From a virus, in IMG/VR virus record IMGVR_UViG_3300010373_000055, positions 1-56,732 of that record: 56,732 nt of DNA. One strand, given 5' to 3'. Shown here piece after piece: positions 24,554-33,477 of this stretch. The notes under the pieces were generated by a model, which was not told the origin of the DNA, did not search any database, and saw only the letters and a program-made list of their open reading frames with translations. Position 1 is the stretch's first letter. Each line of letters opens with the position of its first letter. Position numbers and translations under genes: made by a program.

Positions 24554-26592
24554 CTGCCGCCAACAAGGAACTACAGCGCCAGAAGGGCGAAGCGTCCGAT
24601 GAGGACCTGGAGCGCGCAGCGGAGAGAGTCGAACTCGATAGCTTTATGTTGGATGTAGCGAGCCAGAAGGGTCTAACTGTCAACATCGCAGAATCAATTA
24701 CCGAAGGAAAGATCAAACGCACTATGGAAGGTGCAAGCACTCTCAGCGTTACTATCAACGATGGCACGCTCGAAATACTGCGCAGCGGTATCTTTGGTAC
24801 AAAAGATAACAAAAAGCTACCTACCATAGACGTCAAGGTTGATGGTTTATGGTTTAGACTAACTGAATTTGACAAGGAAGGTTATAGCCTCAAACTTGTC
24901 TTTGAAGATCGCATTGTCGCATATCTGCGCACGCACATCAAACACATGGTTGCAAAGCGGGGAAGTTGCACGCGAGCGCAGTTTATCCAGCGCCAGGTAA
25001 AGCAGGTCAAGGCAACCCACATTCGTTATGTGTCGCCAGAGCTTCACGTCAAACAGCCAGTAGAACACCAGAAGCCAAAGAAGATCAGCGCGCGAGAGCG
25101 CAAGGCGGAACAGCTAGGTGGGTTGCTTGCTACTACAGACCTAACAGTCAAGCACGTTGCCGCCGATAAGAACCAGCTGGAAGTATTCGAGCAGGCATTG
25201 GATCAGGGATCAAAAATGGGCGCCAATACAAAGGTGCTTGTCTCTGCCATTATGTGCATCATTCAGGAGTCAGATGCAAAAAACGACTTGAATAATCCTG
25301 CGACTGGAATTGGTGTGTTCTCGCAGGTAGATAATGGAGCCTGGCCTGCGAAACGCGAGGTTCCAGCAGACGCCGCAGGGTACTTCAAGCAGGCTATGCG
25401 TATCGACTCAGAAAAGCCTAACCTCAAAATAGAAGATTTGGTGCAGGAAGTACAGCACTCTGGCGCAGGCGCGACTAAGTATGGACCTTGGGAAGAAGAA
25501 TCTAGCAAGATCGTAGAAGAGTACGGTAAGCATGGAATTAGCTCTAGCGCTGAGCGCGTTGTCAATAAGGAATATGAATATCACCGTGGTCCCCCTGACG
25601 GTCCAGCAGGTGAGGACGCTTGGGAATGCACAGGTAGGATAGCGCGCGAAGTCAATTGGCGTAGGTTCGTTGTCGGACAGTCCTTTTATTTCGTCCAGGA
25701 CAAGGACCTGATGAAGAAGAAGCCGACGATGGAGGTAAGCGAAGAGTCTGAGGGGATCGAAAAAATTGATGGCAACATTGCAGCGGGCCAGCCGGTTGCA
25801 GAAGCCTCTATCAAATGTCGTGCCTCACGCTGGTTTGCGCCTCCTGGTTCGGTTGTCAAGATCAAGAATCATGGGCCATTTACTGGACGTTGGCTTGTCT
25901 TTAGGATTGAACGTGATATCTTTTCTCCTGAAACAGACATTGCTCTGCACATGCCTGAAGCTGCGAAGCCTGAGAAGGCTCCTGAACAGGAAACGATCCC
26001 GCAGAGTGGAGGCGTAGAATCCGGCCTAGTCGCTGGCGGCACGATCAGCGGTAAGACTCCGCGCGAACGGATCGTAAATGCTGCAAAGTGGGCGTTGGAA
26101 CACAAAGCCGATTTCAAATACGCCCAGGTTCGTCCGATGGCAAAGTCTCTGTTCTCACCAGATGCGTTTACAAAGACAGACTGCTCGGCATTTTCCACGC
26201 TCTGTTACAAGGCCGCAGGTGTGAAGGACCCCAATGGTCTCGGCTACGGCGGAGGCGGGAATACAGTAACTCTGAAGTCGAACGGTCGCAGCACACACTC
26301 ACCAGAACCGGGAGATTTGATCTTCTATGAGCACCCAGAACACGTTGCAGTTTACATTGGAGACGGAAAGGTCATCGAGCTAGGTGGAACTCCTGGTCCG
26401 AATGAAGAGGCAATCAACTACCGCACGGTTTCTCAGATGCGGACTTATTCGCTCGAAACAAGCTCGACGCCTAGCCCTGCGCCCAGCGCGCATGGCGGCG
26501 CACCTGTGCAGCAGGCAGAACTAGGCCCTGTCGGAGAACCGGGAGGCTCCCGTACACACTTGGGTGGACTCGAAGAAGTTGGGATTGGATAA
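24550..26592 (+). CDS. baseplate hub protein with lysozyme-like and NlpC/P60 domains
   Basis: A 680-residue multidomain protein. Residues 1-200 look like the gp27/XkdQ-type hub (SITEGKIKRTMEGASTLSVT). Residues 225-330 contain a transglycosylase-like stretch (LVSAIMCIIQESDAKNDLNN; GIGVFSQVDNGAW). The C-terminus (about 520-640) is an NlpC/P60 peptidase: DCSAFSTLCYKAAGV with nucleophile Cys near 545, then GDLIFYEHPEHVAVYIG with the catalytic His near 601. The tail tip would thus carry enzymes against both glycan and peptide bonds during entry. It overlaps the LysM gene as ATGA. Confidence 0.75.
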   Translation: MTAANKELQRQKGEASDEDLERAAERVELDSFMLDVASQKGLTVNIAESITEGKIKRTMEGASTLSVTINDGTLEILRSGIFGTKDNKKLPTIDVKVDGLWFRLTEFDKEGYSLKLVFEDRIVAYLRTHIKHMVAKRGSCTRAQFIQRQVKQVKATHIRYVSPELHVKQPVEHQKPKKISARERKAEQLGGLLATTDLTVKHVAADKNQLEVFEQALDQGSKMGANTKVLVSAIMCIIQESDAKNDLNNPATGIGVFSQVDNGAWPAKREVPADAAGYFKQAMRIDSEKPNLKIEDLVQEVQHSGAGATKYGPWEEESSKIVEEYGKHGISSSAERVVNKEYEYHRGPPDGPAGEDAWECTGRIAREVNWRRFVVGQSFYFVQDKDLMKKKPTMEVSEESEGIEKIDGNIAAGQPVAEASIKCRASRWFAPPGSVVKIKNHGPFTGRWLVFRIERDIFSPETDIALHMPEAAKPEKAPEQETIPQSGGVESGLVAGGTISGKTPRERIVNAAKWALEHKADFKYAQVRPMAKSLFSPDAFTKTDCSAFSTLCYKAAGVKDPNGLGYGGGGNTVTLKSNGRSTHSPEPGDLIFYEHPEHVAVYIGDGKVIELGGTPGPNEEAINYRTVSQMRTYSLETSSTPSPAPSAHGGAPVQQAELGPVGEPGGSRTHLGGLEEVGIG

Positions 26593-26867
26593 TGTACGAG
26601 GACATTTTTCTAGATAGCGTCAAAGGTAAAGTTCAGGCTGACCGCCCCTTCCAGGGAGTAATCCACAAAGGCGTAAAAGAACAGCAGGAATTACTCTTTA
26701 TCAGGATACCAGATCTAGATAACGATATCAAGCGTGGACCTTGTTACTGGACCCCGCGCCCGAGTGTCGGCGGACCTGCTTTGCCTGCCGGTGGAGAGAA
26801 GTGCTTAGCAATAATGGATCACAAAGGACGATGGTGGGTTTTACAGTGGTGGCCCTACACAGGATGA
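26592..26867 (+). CDS. small baseplate protein, 91 aa
   Basis: A short protein rich in aromatic residues at its end (RWWVLQWWPYTG) with a strand-rich core (AIMDHKGRWWVLQWW). It sits between hub and gp25-like wedge genes and overlaps the hub stop by one base. An OB-fold or spike-base role is possible but cannot be shown from sequence. Confidence 0.5.
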   Translation: MYEDIFLDSVKGKVQADRPFQGVIHKGVKEQQELLFIRIPDLDNDIKRGPCYWTPRPSVGGPALPAGGEKCLAIMDHKGRWWVLQWWPYTG

Positions 26868-26873
26868 GATAAT

Positions 26874-27203
26874 ATGCCAAATGCAAATATTGTAAATCCA
26901 CATTTCGCAGTCCCTTTCAGAATCAGGGAAGGATCGGCGTTGTGTGTTGAACAGGATTCGCCCGAAGATATAATCCAGTGTGTATCGGCCATCGTCCGAA
27001 CTCAGAAGGGATTTCGACTAGAGATTCCCGGCTTTGGAATAGATAACCCGGTCATGCAGGAAAACGGACCATCAATTCCTGAACTAGAAGCAGCACTCAG
27101 GACTTGGGAGCCGCGTGCAGACTTCACCCTCGAAAAGAAAGAACTCGAAGATGTCCTATCACAGCTACTCAAAATAAAAGTGGGGGTGAGGGCAGGTGGC
27201 TGA
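26874..27203 (+). CDS. gpW/gp25-like baseplate wedge protein
   Basis: The 109-residue protein follows the gp25 plan: VPFRIREGSALCVEQDSPED, a helix with IIQCVSAIVRTQKGFRLEIP, FGI, then a wedge-type C-terminal helix. The EQD and RxxxPxFGI elements are characteristic. gp25 proteins link sheath initiation to the baseplate wedge. It overlaps the J-like gene by eight bases. Confidence 0.7.
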   Translation: MPNANIVNPHFAVPFRIREGSALCVEQDSPEDIIQCVSAIVRTQKGFRLEIPGFGIDNPVMQENGPSIPELEAALRTWEPRADFTLEKKELEDVLSQLLKIKVGVRAGG

Positions 27204-28373
27204 ATATGTAAACACTCCCACGGAAACTGATCCCGATGCACTTGCACAGGATTCATTCGATTATCTTGAAACAAAGATGGCAGGTTGGAAACCTAGCGAT
27301 GGGCAGTTAGACACTTGGCTGATCGCGGCAATCGCGCGAATGATTGCGACGCTCAACGAAACTCTGACAGACGTGCAGACGAGCATCTTCCGTTACTTCG
27401 GCGCTCAGGTCATTGGCCTGCCCCCGCAGGAAGCGGTCGCAGCTACAGCTAACACGACGTGGAAACTCGAAGATTCGCTAGGCCACACGATCCCCCAGGA
27501 GACGGCGGTCGCCATTACTATGCCAGGTGGCGAAAAGGTTCCGTTTGAAACTCGCGCGACTTATGTGGTGCTGCCAGGTAAAGCTGAAACCGGCGCTGGT
27601 GAAGTGCAGATCGCAGCGTTGGAACCGGGGAAAGAAGGAACGAACCTCGGAACAGCCGGAACCAAAATAGAATTGCTAGATCAGTTTGCCTGGGTAAAAG
27701 AAACTGGCATTGAACTTACAGGTGCAACGGCTGGAGGACAGGATGCAGAGGAAGATGGCGCATATCTCAATCGTCTCGTCGCAGAGCTTCGTCTCCAGGC
27801 TCCACGGCCCATTATACCTAATGACTTTGCCGAACTTGCCCGAACCATACCTGGGTCGCGCGGGCACTTGCTATCAATGGGTATATTCCAGAAGGTGAAA
27901 AAGAAGGTAATGAACGTGCAGTCGGTATTGCAGTAGTCGATGAATTTGGGCACGCGCTCTCTGCCGAAGTAAAGGCCGAAGTCTCGAAAATGCTTTTGGA
28001 AAAGCGCGAGATCAATTTCATCGTCAATGTATTTGACCCCAAATACACAAAAGTCAAAGTTCTCTACGAAGTAAAGCGCTGGCCAGAATGGAAAGAAGTT
28101 GATGTGGTAAGTCGCTGCACAGAAGCAATTACCTCTTTCCTCAATCCTGCTAACTGGGGCCTTCCTCCGTTCGGGCAGGCAAGCCTTTGGTACGCGCGAG
28201 AAAAAGTCAAGATCAACGACATCATACAGGTGCTAGGTACAGTCGAAGGCGTAGAGGACGTGCTAAACGTCGAACTCGGAGAAGGCGCGGGAGCACTTGC
28301 CAAAGCTGACATTACCCTGTCGGGCAAGGCGGCACTCCCGGAACTCGGAGAAATCAAAGGTAAATCAATCTAA
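27196..28373 (+). CDS. baseplate J-like wedge protein, frameshifted
   Basis: From GTG 27196 the first frame gives a typical J-like start (LAQDSFDYLETKMAGWKPSD; FRYFGAQVIGLPP), a mid domain with LEDSLGHTIPQETAVAI and TAGGQDAEEDGAYLNRLV, and PNDFAELARTIPGS. Then it loses sense and stops at 27936. Another frame carries on with AINGYIPEGEKEGNERAVGI and later KYTKVKVLYEVKRWPE up to 28373. One extra G in GGG at 27853-27855 restores IPGVARALAINGY, the expected sequence. I annotate one gene of 392-393 codons with a single-base deletion. Confidence 0.75.
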
Positions 28374-29635
28374 TGGCTGAACCTACTGACGTCACAGTTG
28401 TTGGAAAAGAAGCGTATGAAGCGGTCAAACCGCTTGCCTATGCAGACGAACCCAATAACTGGGCGCTGCTTAGGTATTGTGACGCACTTGTTTTCAAGGC
28501 GCAGCAGGCAGCCACATACGGACGGGACAACGGAAGCGAACCCGGATGGGCTCTCTTATTCAATCCGCACAAATCTCCCGCAGAGACGCTGGAATGGTTG
28601 TCGCAGTTTGCCGGTGTAACTCTTGCATCTTTGAAGAAGGCGTTAGTAGCTGAACTCTCTAATTATATCAAGACCCCTAACTTCAAACATGCTGCCAAAG
28701 AAGCTGCCCCGCCGAACTGGAAAAGTGGAAGCGAAGAAACTGCCAACGCTGTTTTCAAAACGAAAGAAGCTGGTGGTGTCCTCGGATTGGAAATCGAAAC
28801 TGGGGCGCTTGCATCGGGTAAGGCATCCTGGGCGCAGGCGACAGGTCCGGTAACAGTCGCAGGCGTAGAAGGTTTGTTTATTGTCAAGGAAAAAGAAAAT
28901 TACTCATTCTACGCGAAAGCCAAAACGATTGCCGAAACAGGCAAAATGGAAATCTATGTCGAATTGGCTTGGTATAATATCAACGGTGAATTGCTCGGCA
29001 CGTCTAAAGACAACTTCCAGAAAGGTGTAGAAGAACACACCTTCAATCGAGTCTTTACCGCGCCTGCGGGTACTGTGGCAGCGCAGTGGCGCTTCAAGAT
29101 GAAGTCTGTCGAAGCTGCGAGCAAAGGCACATATCGTATCAACGAATTGATGCTCGCACCTAGCCCGACTAATGTGGCACTTCCTTATGGTGACGGTGAC
29201 ACTCCCGAATGGAAATGGGAAGAAGGGGAAGGCACTAGCGGCAGTAACAAGCTCGCGCTTCAGACCGAAGAACAGTTCATTGCATCGCAGCGCGAATATA
29301 TCCTCGCGTTACCCGCATCTAACCGTGGCACACTGAAAGCATTTGAAGAAGCTGCGCGCTTCTACCTCACAGGTAACAAGACTGTGTTCTTCAAGGAGCG
29401 CGACGGAGGAGCTTACCGGCTCACGGTTGTTACATACACGCTAGAGACCCCGAACGAAGCGCAGGTGCGGGCGGCACTAGAAGCGCAGGTGCCAGGTGGC
29501 ATTATTTTGACATACAACGTTGTACCAGGAGCAGCTTACATAATCATCCGCACTGCGTATCCCACATATAAAAAATTGTGGGAAACTGAATTTTTGACCT
29601 ACAATGGTTTGCGCAACAACCTTCCGGGAACTTAG
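28373..29635 (+). CDS. tail protein I-like protein with an inserted beta domain
   Basis: The ends of this 420-residue protein look like one P2-gpI-type protein: an N-terminal PLAYADEPNNWALLRYCDAL and LFNPHKSPAETLEWLSQFAG, and a C-terminal YILALPASNRGTLKAFEEAA with VVPGAAYIIIRTAYPTYKKL. Between residues about 95 and 275 lies a beta-rich insert (NYSFYAKAKTIAETGKMEIY; FTAPAGTVAAQWRFKMK) that resembles a carbohydrate-binding jelly-roll. This would place a sugar-binding domain on the baseplate. The sugar ligand is inference. Confidence 0.6.
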   Translation: MAEPTDVTVVGKEAYEAVKPLAYADEPNNWALLRYCDALVFKAQQAATYGRDNGSEPGWALLFNPHKSPAETLEWLSQFAGVTLASLKKALVAELSNYIKTPNFKHAAKEAAPPNWKSGSEETANAVFKTKEAGGVLGLEIETGALASGKASWAQATGPVTVAGVEGLFIVKEKENYSFYAKAKTIAETGKMEIYVELAWYNINGELLGTSKDNFQKGVEEHTFNRVFTAPAGTVAAQWRFKMKSVEAASKGTYRINELMLAPSPTNVALPYGDGDTPEWKWEEGEGTSGSNKLALQTEEQFIASQREYILALPASNRGTLKAFEEAARFYLTGNKTVFFKERDGGAYRLTVVTYTLETPNEAQVRAALEAQVPGGIILTYNVVPGAAYIIIRTAYPTYKKLWETEFLTYNGLRNNLPGT

Positions 29636-29643
29636 GAGATACC

Positions 29644-30336
29644 ATGGGAGAAACAACTCGAAGGAAGCTCAAATGGCCGGAAGAGTCTGCGACACCAGAC
29701 GTACCAAGGGACATCCAGAAATTAGCAGAAGAACTCGACAAAGTTGGGTACTTCAATTCAGGCACGCTAGCCTCCCGGCCGGAAGCGGCGGCAAGCAAGG
29801 AAGGCGATAGGTATTGGGCAACTGACGACGCTAGCTTTTCTGCGGAAGGTACACCATACATTTTCTTTGCAGGTAAATGGGTGCGTGATCCTTTCTCGCT
29901 TGTTATCGCCTCGATGATTGGAAACGAAGCTGTAGAAAATAAACACATCAAGGCCGCCACGATAGCGGGATCGAAGCTCGTAGCTAAAGAACCAATCAAG
30001 AAACTTGTCATCCCACATACCTTCACAGTTGTCGGAGTCGTGGCAGCGGTTACTCTCCCGCCCTTCCCCGTGCCGGTGCCCGCAGCGCAGGCAGTCAAAT
30101 TCAAAGAAATCAGGCACAAGATCGAAGCGGGTACAAACTGCACTTGGAAAATCTTGCTAGGTGCATCGGAAGTTGAAGGTCTCAAAGCGATCAAATATAC
30201 CACGACTGCAACGACGACTAGTGCCACCGTAGGTAAATCACTATCAGCAGCAGAACTAATCTCGCTTGTTATAACTGCAATAGAAGGCGAACCCAAAAAC
30301 CTTACTGTTGCTGTTTGGCTAGAATATGAATTTTAG
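29644..30336 (+). CDS. tail fibre-like protein, paralogue of the gene at 30970
   Basis: A 230-residue protein. The first 85 residues (MGETTRRKLKWPEESATPDV; PRDIQKLAEELDKV; ASKEGDRYWATDD) closely match the start of the larger fibre gene at 30970, which suggests a shared attachment domain. The rest is different: a Pro/Val-rich linker and a C-terminal beta-rich domain (IEAGTNCTWKILLG). It could be a short fibre attached at the same site as the larger one. Confidence 0.6.
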   Translation: MGETTRRKLKWPEESATPDVPRDIQKLAEELDKVGYFNSGTLASRPEAAASKEGDRYWATDDASFSAEGTPYIFFAGKWVRDPFSLVIASMIGNEAVENKHIKAATIAGSKLVAKEPIKKLVIPHTFTVVGVVAAVTLPPFPVPVPAAQAVKFKEIRHKIEAGTNCTWKILLGASEVEGLKAIKYTTTATTTSATVGKSLSAAELISLVITAIEGEPKNLTVAVWLEYEF

Positions 30337-30341
30337 TTATC

Positions 30342-30956
30342 ATGTCTGAATTTCCCTCCTGTATAATTCTAGATTCATTTATTCGTGCGGAAGAAAACCC
30401 GCTGAAAAACGGAGAACAGTGGACTGCCGCAGTAGGCGCTACAGATATTGGTGCTGTCAAAGGCGAAGGGTATAAGGCCAATCAGTCGCCTCCTCTACGA
30501 AGTGGTGCAGTTTGGAATCCCAAAAAATGGGTGGAACCAGCTGTGGAAATTACTGTTCCAACGCTAGGTGGTGCAGGAGCAGAACGTTTTGTCAAGCTCG
30601 GGTTCATGACAGAACTTGCAGCCAACACTGGCTATAAGGCGAACTTTGAAGAAACTGCTGTAGCAGGCAAATGGAAGTTTTTTCTGGAAATCTGGAAAGC
30701 GAATACTCCTACCAAACTAAAAGAAAATATTGAAGTAGTTGTGGCAAATGGTAACAAGCTAGGGTTTTGGTGTACCAAAGGCAAACTTCAGTGTCTTGTG
30801 TTCAACACAGAATGGAAATTGGTGGGAGAAATTGCCGATGCAAACTTCAAAGAAGGATTCGTGTTGATCGAAGCATCCGGGATCAATCCAAAATTCACAA
30901 ATTTTGGTGCAGCTGGTGTGGAACCAAAAATCGGCGCTCTAGGTATGATACTCTAA
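30342..30956 (+). CDS. putative tail protein with lectin-like beta fold
   Basis: A 204-residue protein with no enzyme motif. Alternating strands (AGKWKFFLEIWKANTPTKLK; NGNKLGFWCTKGKLQCLVF) give a jelly-roll or concanavalin-like appearance. It lies between two fibre genes and probably belongs to the host-contact part of the tail. Ligand and family are unknown. Confidence 0.5.
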   Translation: MSEFPSCIILDSFIRAEENPLKNGEQWTAAVGATDIGAVKGEGYKANQSPPLRSGAVWNPKKWVEPAVEITVPTLGGAGAERFVKLGFMTELAANTGYKANFEETAVAGKWKFFLEIWKANTPTKLKENIEVVVANGNKLGFWCTKGKLQCLVFNTEWKLVGEIADANFKEGFVLIEASGINPKFTNFGAAGVEPKIGALGMIL

Positions 30957-30969
30957 GGAGATTTGAGAG

Positions 30970-32355
30970 ATGGGAGAAACAACACGGCGAAAGCTGCATT
31001 ATCCAGAAGAGACCGATACGCCTGACGTTCCACGCGATATCAAGAAACTTGCAGAAGAACTTGATCTTGTAGCTACGTTCAAGAGTGGCACAATTGCCGA
31101 ACGCCCAGCAGTCGGCGCAAGCAAGGAAGGCGATATCTTTTGGGCCACCGATGATTTGACCTATGGTGCGGAAGGCACGCCTTCGATATTTCGCGCAGGA
31201 GCTTGGAAGCGACTGCCATTTGTCGAAGTGATTACTGGTATGATTGCGAACCTCGCAGTCACGGCGGCAAAGCTCGCAGCCGAATCGGTGGAAGAATCCA
31301 AGATCAAGGAACGTTCAGTCACTACCAAAAAGATCGGCAAAGAAGCAGTTACCGCAGAAAACATCATCGGCTCGATCAAATCAGGTACAGCTGAAACCCC
31401 ATCCCTCCGTAGGCTCGGGACAGGGGCCACAGAAGCGGCCGCAGGCAACGATCCGCGCTTCACCCTACCCGGTACTAACGCAGAGTCAATTCGTCCAGGC
31501 CAGCCCAAAAATACCGACTGGGTAGTAAATAACCCTGTTATTACAAATACAGGGACAGGGGCTTTCAAATTCAAAGCTGGTGGTAAGGCTTGGCTAAAGG
31601 ACTCTGGTTCTTCAGCTTTGGTATATACTGAAGTGGCTGAACAGGAATGGAACTTAGTTCCTCCTGCACTGCCCAAAGCAGGATTTTATTTGACATTTGG
31701 TATTGATCTAAGCTCTAGCATGTTAGAATGGGGCAAAGCTCCTGTAGTATCTGTTTCTCCAGCTTCAGTAGAACAGTCAACAGAAGCCTTGGCTAAAAAA
31801 ACTCCCGCAGGAGTAGCGGCGAATCACAATCGTATTTTAGATGTTATTATTCTAAATACTGCCGGGGTAATTTCATATGTAATTGGTATTGATAGGCGCA
31901 TTTCATCAAATGCTGTATTTGCTCCTGGTGTAATATTAGGATCGATGATCCCTGGTTTTGCTCCTTGGGGATTTTTGTTCTGCAATTTTGAAGCAGTAAG
32001 TCGTGCTCGCTATAGTGAATTGTTTGCAGAAATCGGGACTACTGCGGGTCCAGGAGTTGGGTCCAGCACTTTCAATGTACCAGAAGGTCAGAATAGGTTT
32101 TTACTAGGCTCGGGTTTGCAGACAATTGGTACGACAGGTGGCGCCGAAAACGTGACGTTGACAGAAGCGCAGATGCCATCTCACAAACATAAATTTGAAA
32201 AAGAAGTTATTTCGCAGCCAGGGTTAGTTGCAGTCGAAGGGGGATTAGGTATGATTGGTGGAGTTGCCCTGAAAGAAACCCCATCAGCAGGTGGAGGTTT
32301 GAGCCACACAAACATGCCCCCTTGGTTCGCAGGCAACTGGATCATCAAGACTTAG
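30970..32355 (+). CDS. tail fibre with C-terminal tail-collar domain
   Basis: The 461-residue protein has the shared N-terminal attachment domain (MGETTRRKLHYPEETDTPDV), a helical/beta stalk (VTAAKLAAESVEESKIK), a beta domain, and a tail-collar-type end: GSMIPGFAPWGFLFCNF, RARYSELFAEIGTTAGPG, FNVPEGQNRFLLGSG, QMPSHKHKF, NMPPWFAGNWIIKT. Collar-type tips commonly recognise the host surface. It ends with TAG 32353-32355, which is also the first codon of a duplicated 50-base element. Confidence 0.75.
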   Translation: MGETTRRKLHYPEETDTPDVPRDIKKLAEELDLVATFKSGTIAERPAVGASKEGDIFWATDDLTYGAEGTPSIFRAGAWKRLPFVEVITGMIANLAVTAAKLAAESVEESKIKERSVTTKKIGKEAVTAENIIGSIKSGTAETPSLRRLGTGATEAAAGNDPRFTLPGTNAESIRPGQPKNTDWVVNNPVITNTGTGAFKFKAGGKAWLKDSGSSALVYTEVAEQEWNLVPPALPKAGFYLTFGIDLSSSMLEWGKAPVVSVSPASVEQSTEALAKKTPAGVAANHNRILDVIILNTAGVISYVIGIDRRISSNAVFAPGVILGSMIPGFAPWGFLFCNFEAVSRARYSELFAEIGTTAGPGVGSSTFNVPEGQNRFLLGSGLQTIGTTGGAENVTLTEAQMPSHKHKFEKEVISQPGLVAVEGGLGMIGGVALKETPSAGGGLSHTNMPPWFAGNWIIKT

Positions 32356-32417
32356 TTGCTCACGCAACCAAAAGATTTATCAAATCTTTAGGTTCTCTTT
32401 AGATTCAATGCTATGCT
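32353..32417 (+). promoter_or_regulatory. duplicated 50-base promoter/operator element, copy 1
   Basis: Bases 32353-32402 recur without change at 36451-36500; both copies begin exactly at the TAG stop of the upstream gene. The element holds a small hairpin (GTTGC/GCAAC, 32355-32368), a palindrome AAAGATTT-ATC-AAATCTTT (32371-32389), and two TCTTTAG(G/A)TT units one helical turn (11 bp) apart, at 32385 and 32396. A -10-like TGC-TATGCT lies at 32412-32417. No -35 box is visible, so the tandem repeat probably binds an activator or repressor. It drives the gene at 32451. Confidence 0.65.
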
Positions 32418-32450
32418 GCTCCTAGTTGGTAAACTAACGAAGGAGTGGGC

Positions 32451-32792
32451 ATGGCAAGCAATACGAAGCAGACTAGGCATGACAAGCTCGCAGGACGAGT
32501 GGCTAAGCTCGTCAGCGAGGGAAAGCCGTTCGGGGTGATCGATGCGCGATTGAAGCTCCCTCCGGGCACGACATACCGCATCAACATCCGAAATGAAGTG
32601 GCGGCGAATCCGAAGCTGCGCATCAATTGGAGGACAGATGGACAGCTTCTCTCCCGCATACAAACTGCACGTATGCGGCGAGATGAGTACAGCAGCTGGC
32701 ACTGGCTCGCTGGCCGCACAGGCGTTTCTGTCGGCAAGCTGAAGCGTCTGGCTCGTGAGGCAGGTATGGAAACAGACGAGCGAGGCCGATAA
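32451..32792 (+). CDS. putative DNA-binding protein, paralogue of 33478 gene
   Basis: A 113-residue basic protein. Residues 15-110 match residues about 140-245 of the product at 33478: TTYRINIRNEVAANPKLRIN here and TSYRINIANVVEDTPKLKIK there, then SSWHWLAGRTGVSVGKLKRL here and SSWYWLAGRTGVSVPTLKKI there. The last segment reads as a helix-turn-helix. AAGGAG six bases upstream fixes ATG 32451 over the GTG at 32445. It is the first gene behind the repeated operator and may be a regulator. Confidence 0.6.
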   Translation: MASNTKQTRHDKLAGRVAKLVSEGKPFGVIDARLKLPPGTTYRINIRNEVAANPKLRINWRTDGQLLSRIQTARMRRDEYSSWHWLAGRTGVSVGKLKRLAREAGMETDERGR

Positions 32793-32802
32793 GAGCACGC
32801 CG

Positions 32803-32838
32803 AATAGACCCTCTGCATTTTTATGTGGAGGGTCTATT
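32803..32838 (+). terminator. 11-bp stem-loop, terminator-like
   Basis: AATAGACCCTC (32803-32813) pairs perfectly with GAGGGTCTATT (32828-32838) across a 14-base T-rich loop. It lies 10 bases after the stop of the DNA-binding gene and before the ribosome-binding site AAGGAAAG of the next gene. There is no poly-T tract after it, so it may instead be a processing site or leader hairpin. Confidence 0.5.
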
Positions 32839-32859
32839 CACAAGGAAAGAGAGTATACT

Positions 32860-33039
32860 ATGGCTGAGTACAGGCATGTGTTAGCAAATCGGTTGGAGCA
32901 TGGGCAAGAGATGCGGTATGCAGGCATGAATCGAACTGTGTTGGCTGTTGCGCATCGCAGAAATACTGTCGAGGTAACATTGGACACTGGTGCGAAGGTG
33001 TTATTGCATCCTGACGAGGTAGTGTGGGTCGTTATATGA
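32860..33039 (+). CDS. hypothetical protein, 59 aa
   Basis: A small beta-rich protein (LAVAHRRNTVEVTLDTGAKV) with the texture of an SH3-like or Tudor-like barrel. I chose ATG 32860, preceded by AAGGAAAG; the in-frame sequence upstream covers the stem-loop and is unlikely to be coding. It overlaps the next gene as ATGA. Not recognised. Confidence 0.5.
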   Translation: MAEYRHVLANRLEHGQEMRYAGMNRTVLAVAHRRNTVEVTLDTGAKVLLHPDEVVWVVI

Positions 33040-33230
33040 GACGTGCAAGGCTATATGTTGTACCAAATGATAGCAAAGATATGTGGCAGGTTTGGTACGA
33101 TGATGGCTTTGGGAATGTACGACCGATCAGTTCTCCCTTTACGGATGAGCTACAAGCTAGACGGTTGATCCGTGTCATACAAGACAATCTTAGCAAGGCA
33201 TATTTAGAAGTGCCCCCTCCTGGGGCATAA
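33036..33230 (+). CDS. hypothetical protein, 64 aa
   Basis: A small protein (ARLYVVPNDSKDMWQVWYDD) with alternating strands and a helix, not recognised. ATG 33036 overlaps the previous TGA; a GTG twelve bases upstream is less likely. Its last codons form a six-bp hairpin (TGCCCC/GGGGCA, 33211-33227) that could serve as a weak terminator. Confidence 0.5.
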   Translation: MRRARLYVVPNDSKDMWQVWYDDGFGNVRPISSPFTDELQARRLIRVIQDNLSKAYLEVPPPGA

Positions 33231-33255
33231 ATTATTCAATCAAAAGGGGGTATCA

Positions 33256-33444
33256 ATGAAAATTGGAGATTTTGTCCATGACATTTTGGATAGAGAGCTT
33301 GTCGATGAAGGGCTTGAGCCTTGGCTAGGAGAGATACTTGATATAGATGTGGGATATGAGTATCCAATCTTAGTTCGGTGGCATACAGGGGCACAAGAGC
33401 GGTGTACGGGCGCACAGCTAAAAGTAATCGAGTTGCCTGGCTAG
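33256..33444 (+). CDS. hypothetical protein, 62 aa
   Basis: An acidic protein with a start like a small beta-barrel (MKIGDFVHDILDRELVDEGL, then YPILVRWHTGAQ). The texture resembles phage proteins with a single SH3-like barrel, but no family can be named. AAGGGGG lies before the ATG. The promoter of the next gene overlaps its last codons. Confidence 0.5.
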   Translation: MKIGDFVHDILDRELVDEGLEPWLGEILDIDVGYEYPILVRWHTGAQERCTGAQLKVIELPG

Positions 33445-33471
33445 ACAAGCATAGTGAGTTTGTGCTATAGT
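33442..33471 (+). promoter_or_regulatory. sigma-70-like promoter, probable leaderless start
   Basis: TAGACA (33442-33447), an 18-base spacer, then TGC-TATAGT (the -10 at 33466-33471). The -10 ends six bases before ATG 33478, so a start at the usual distance puts the first base of the RNA at or next to the ATG. No Shine-Dalgarno lies between. A leaderless message is the natural reading; the -35 differs from TTGACA at one base. Confidence 0.6.
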
Positions 33472-33477
33472 TGAGCC

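Noticed and set aside
32854-32859. TATACT directly before ATG 32860 as a promoter
   Set aside because: Transcription would begin inside the gene; the same region has a normal AAGGAAAG ribosome-binding site and no -35.
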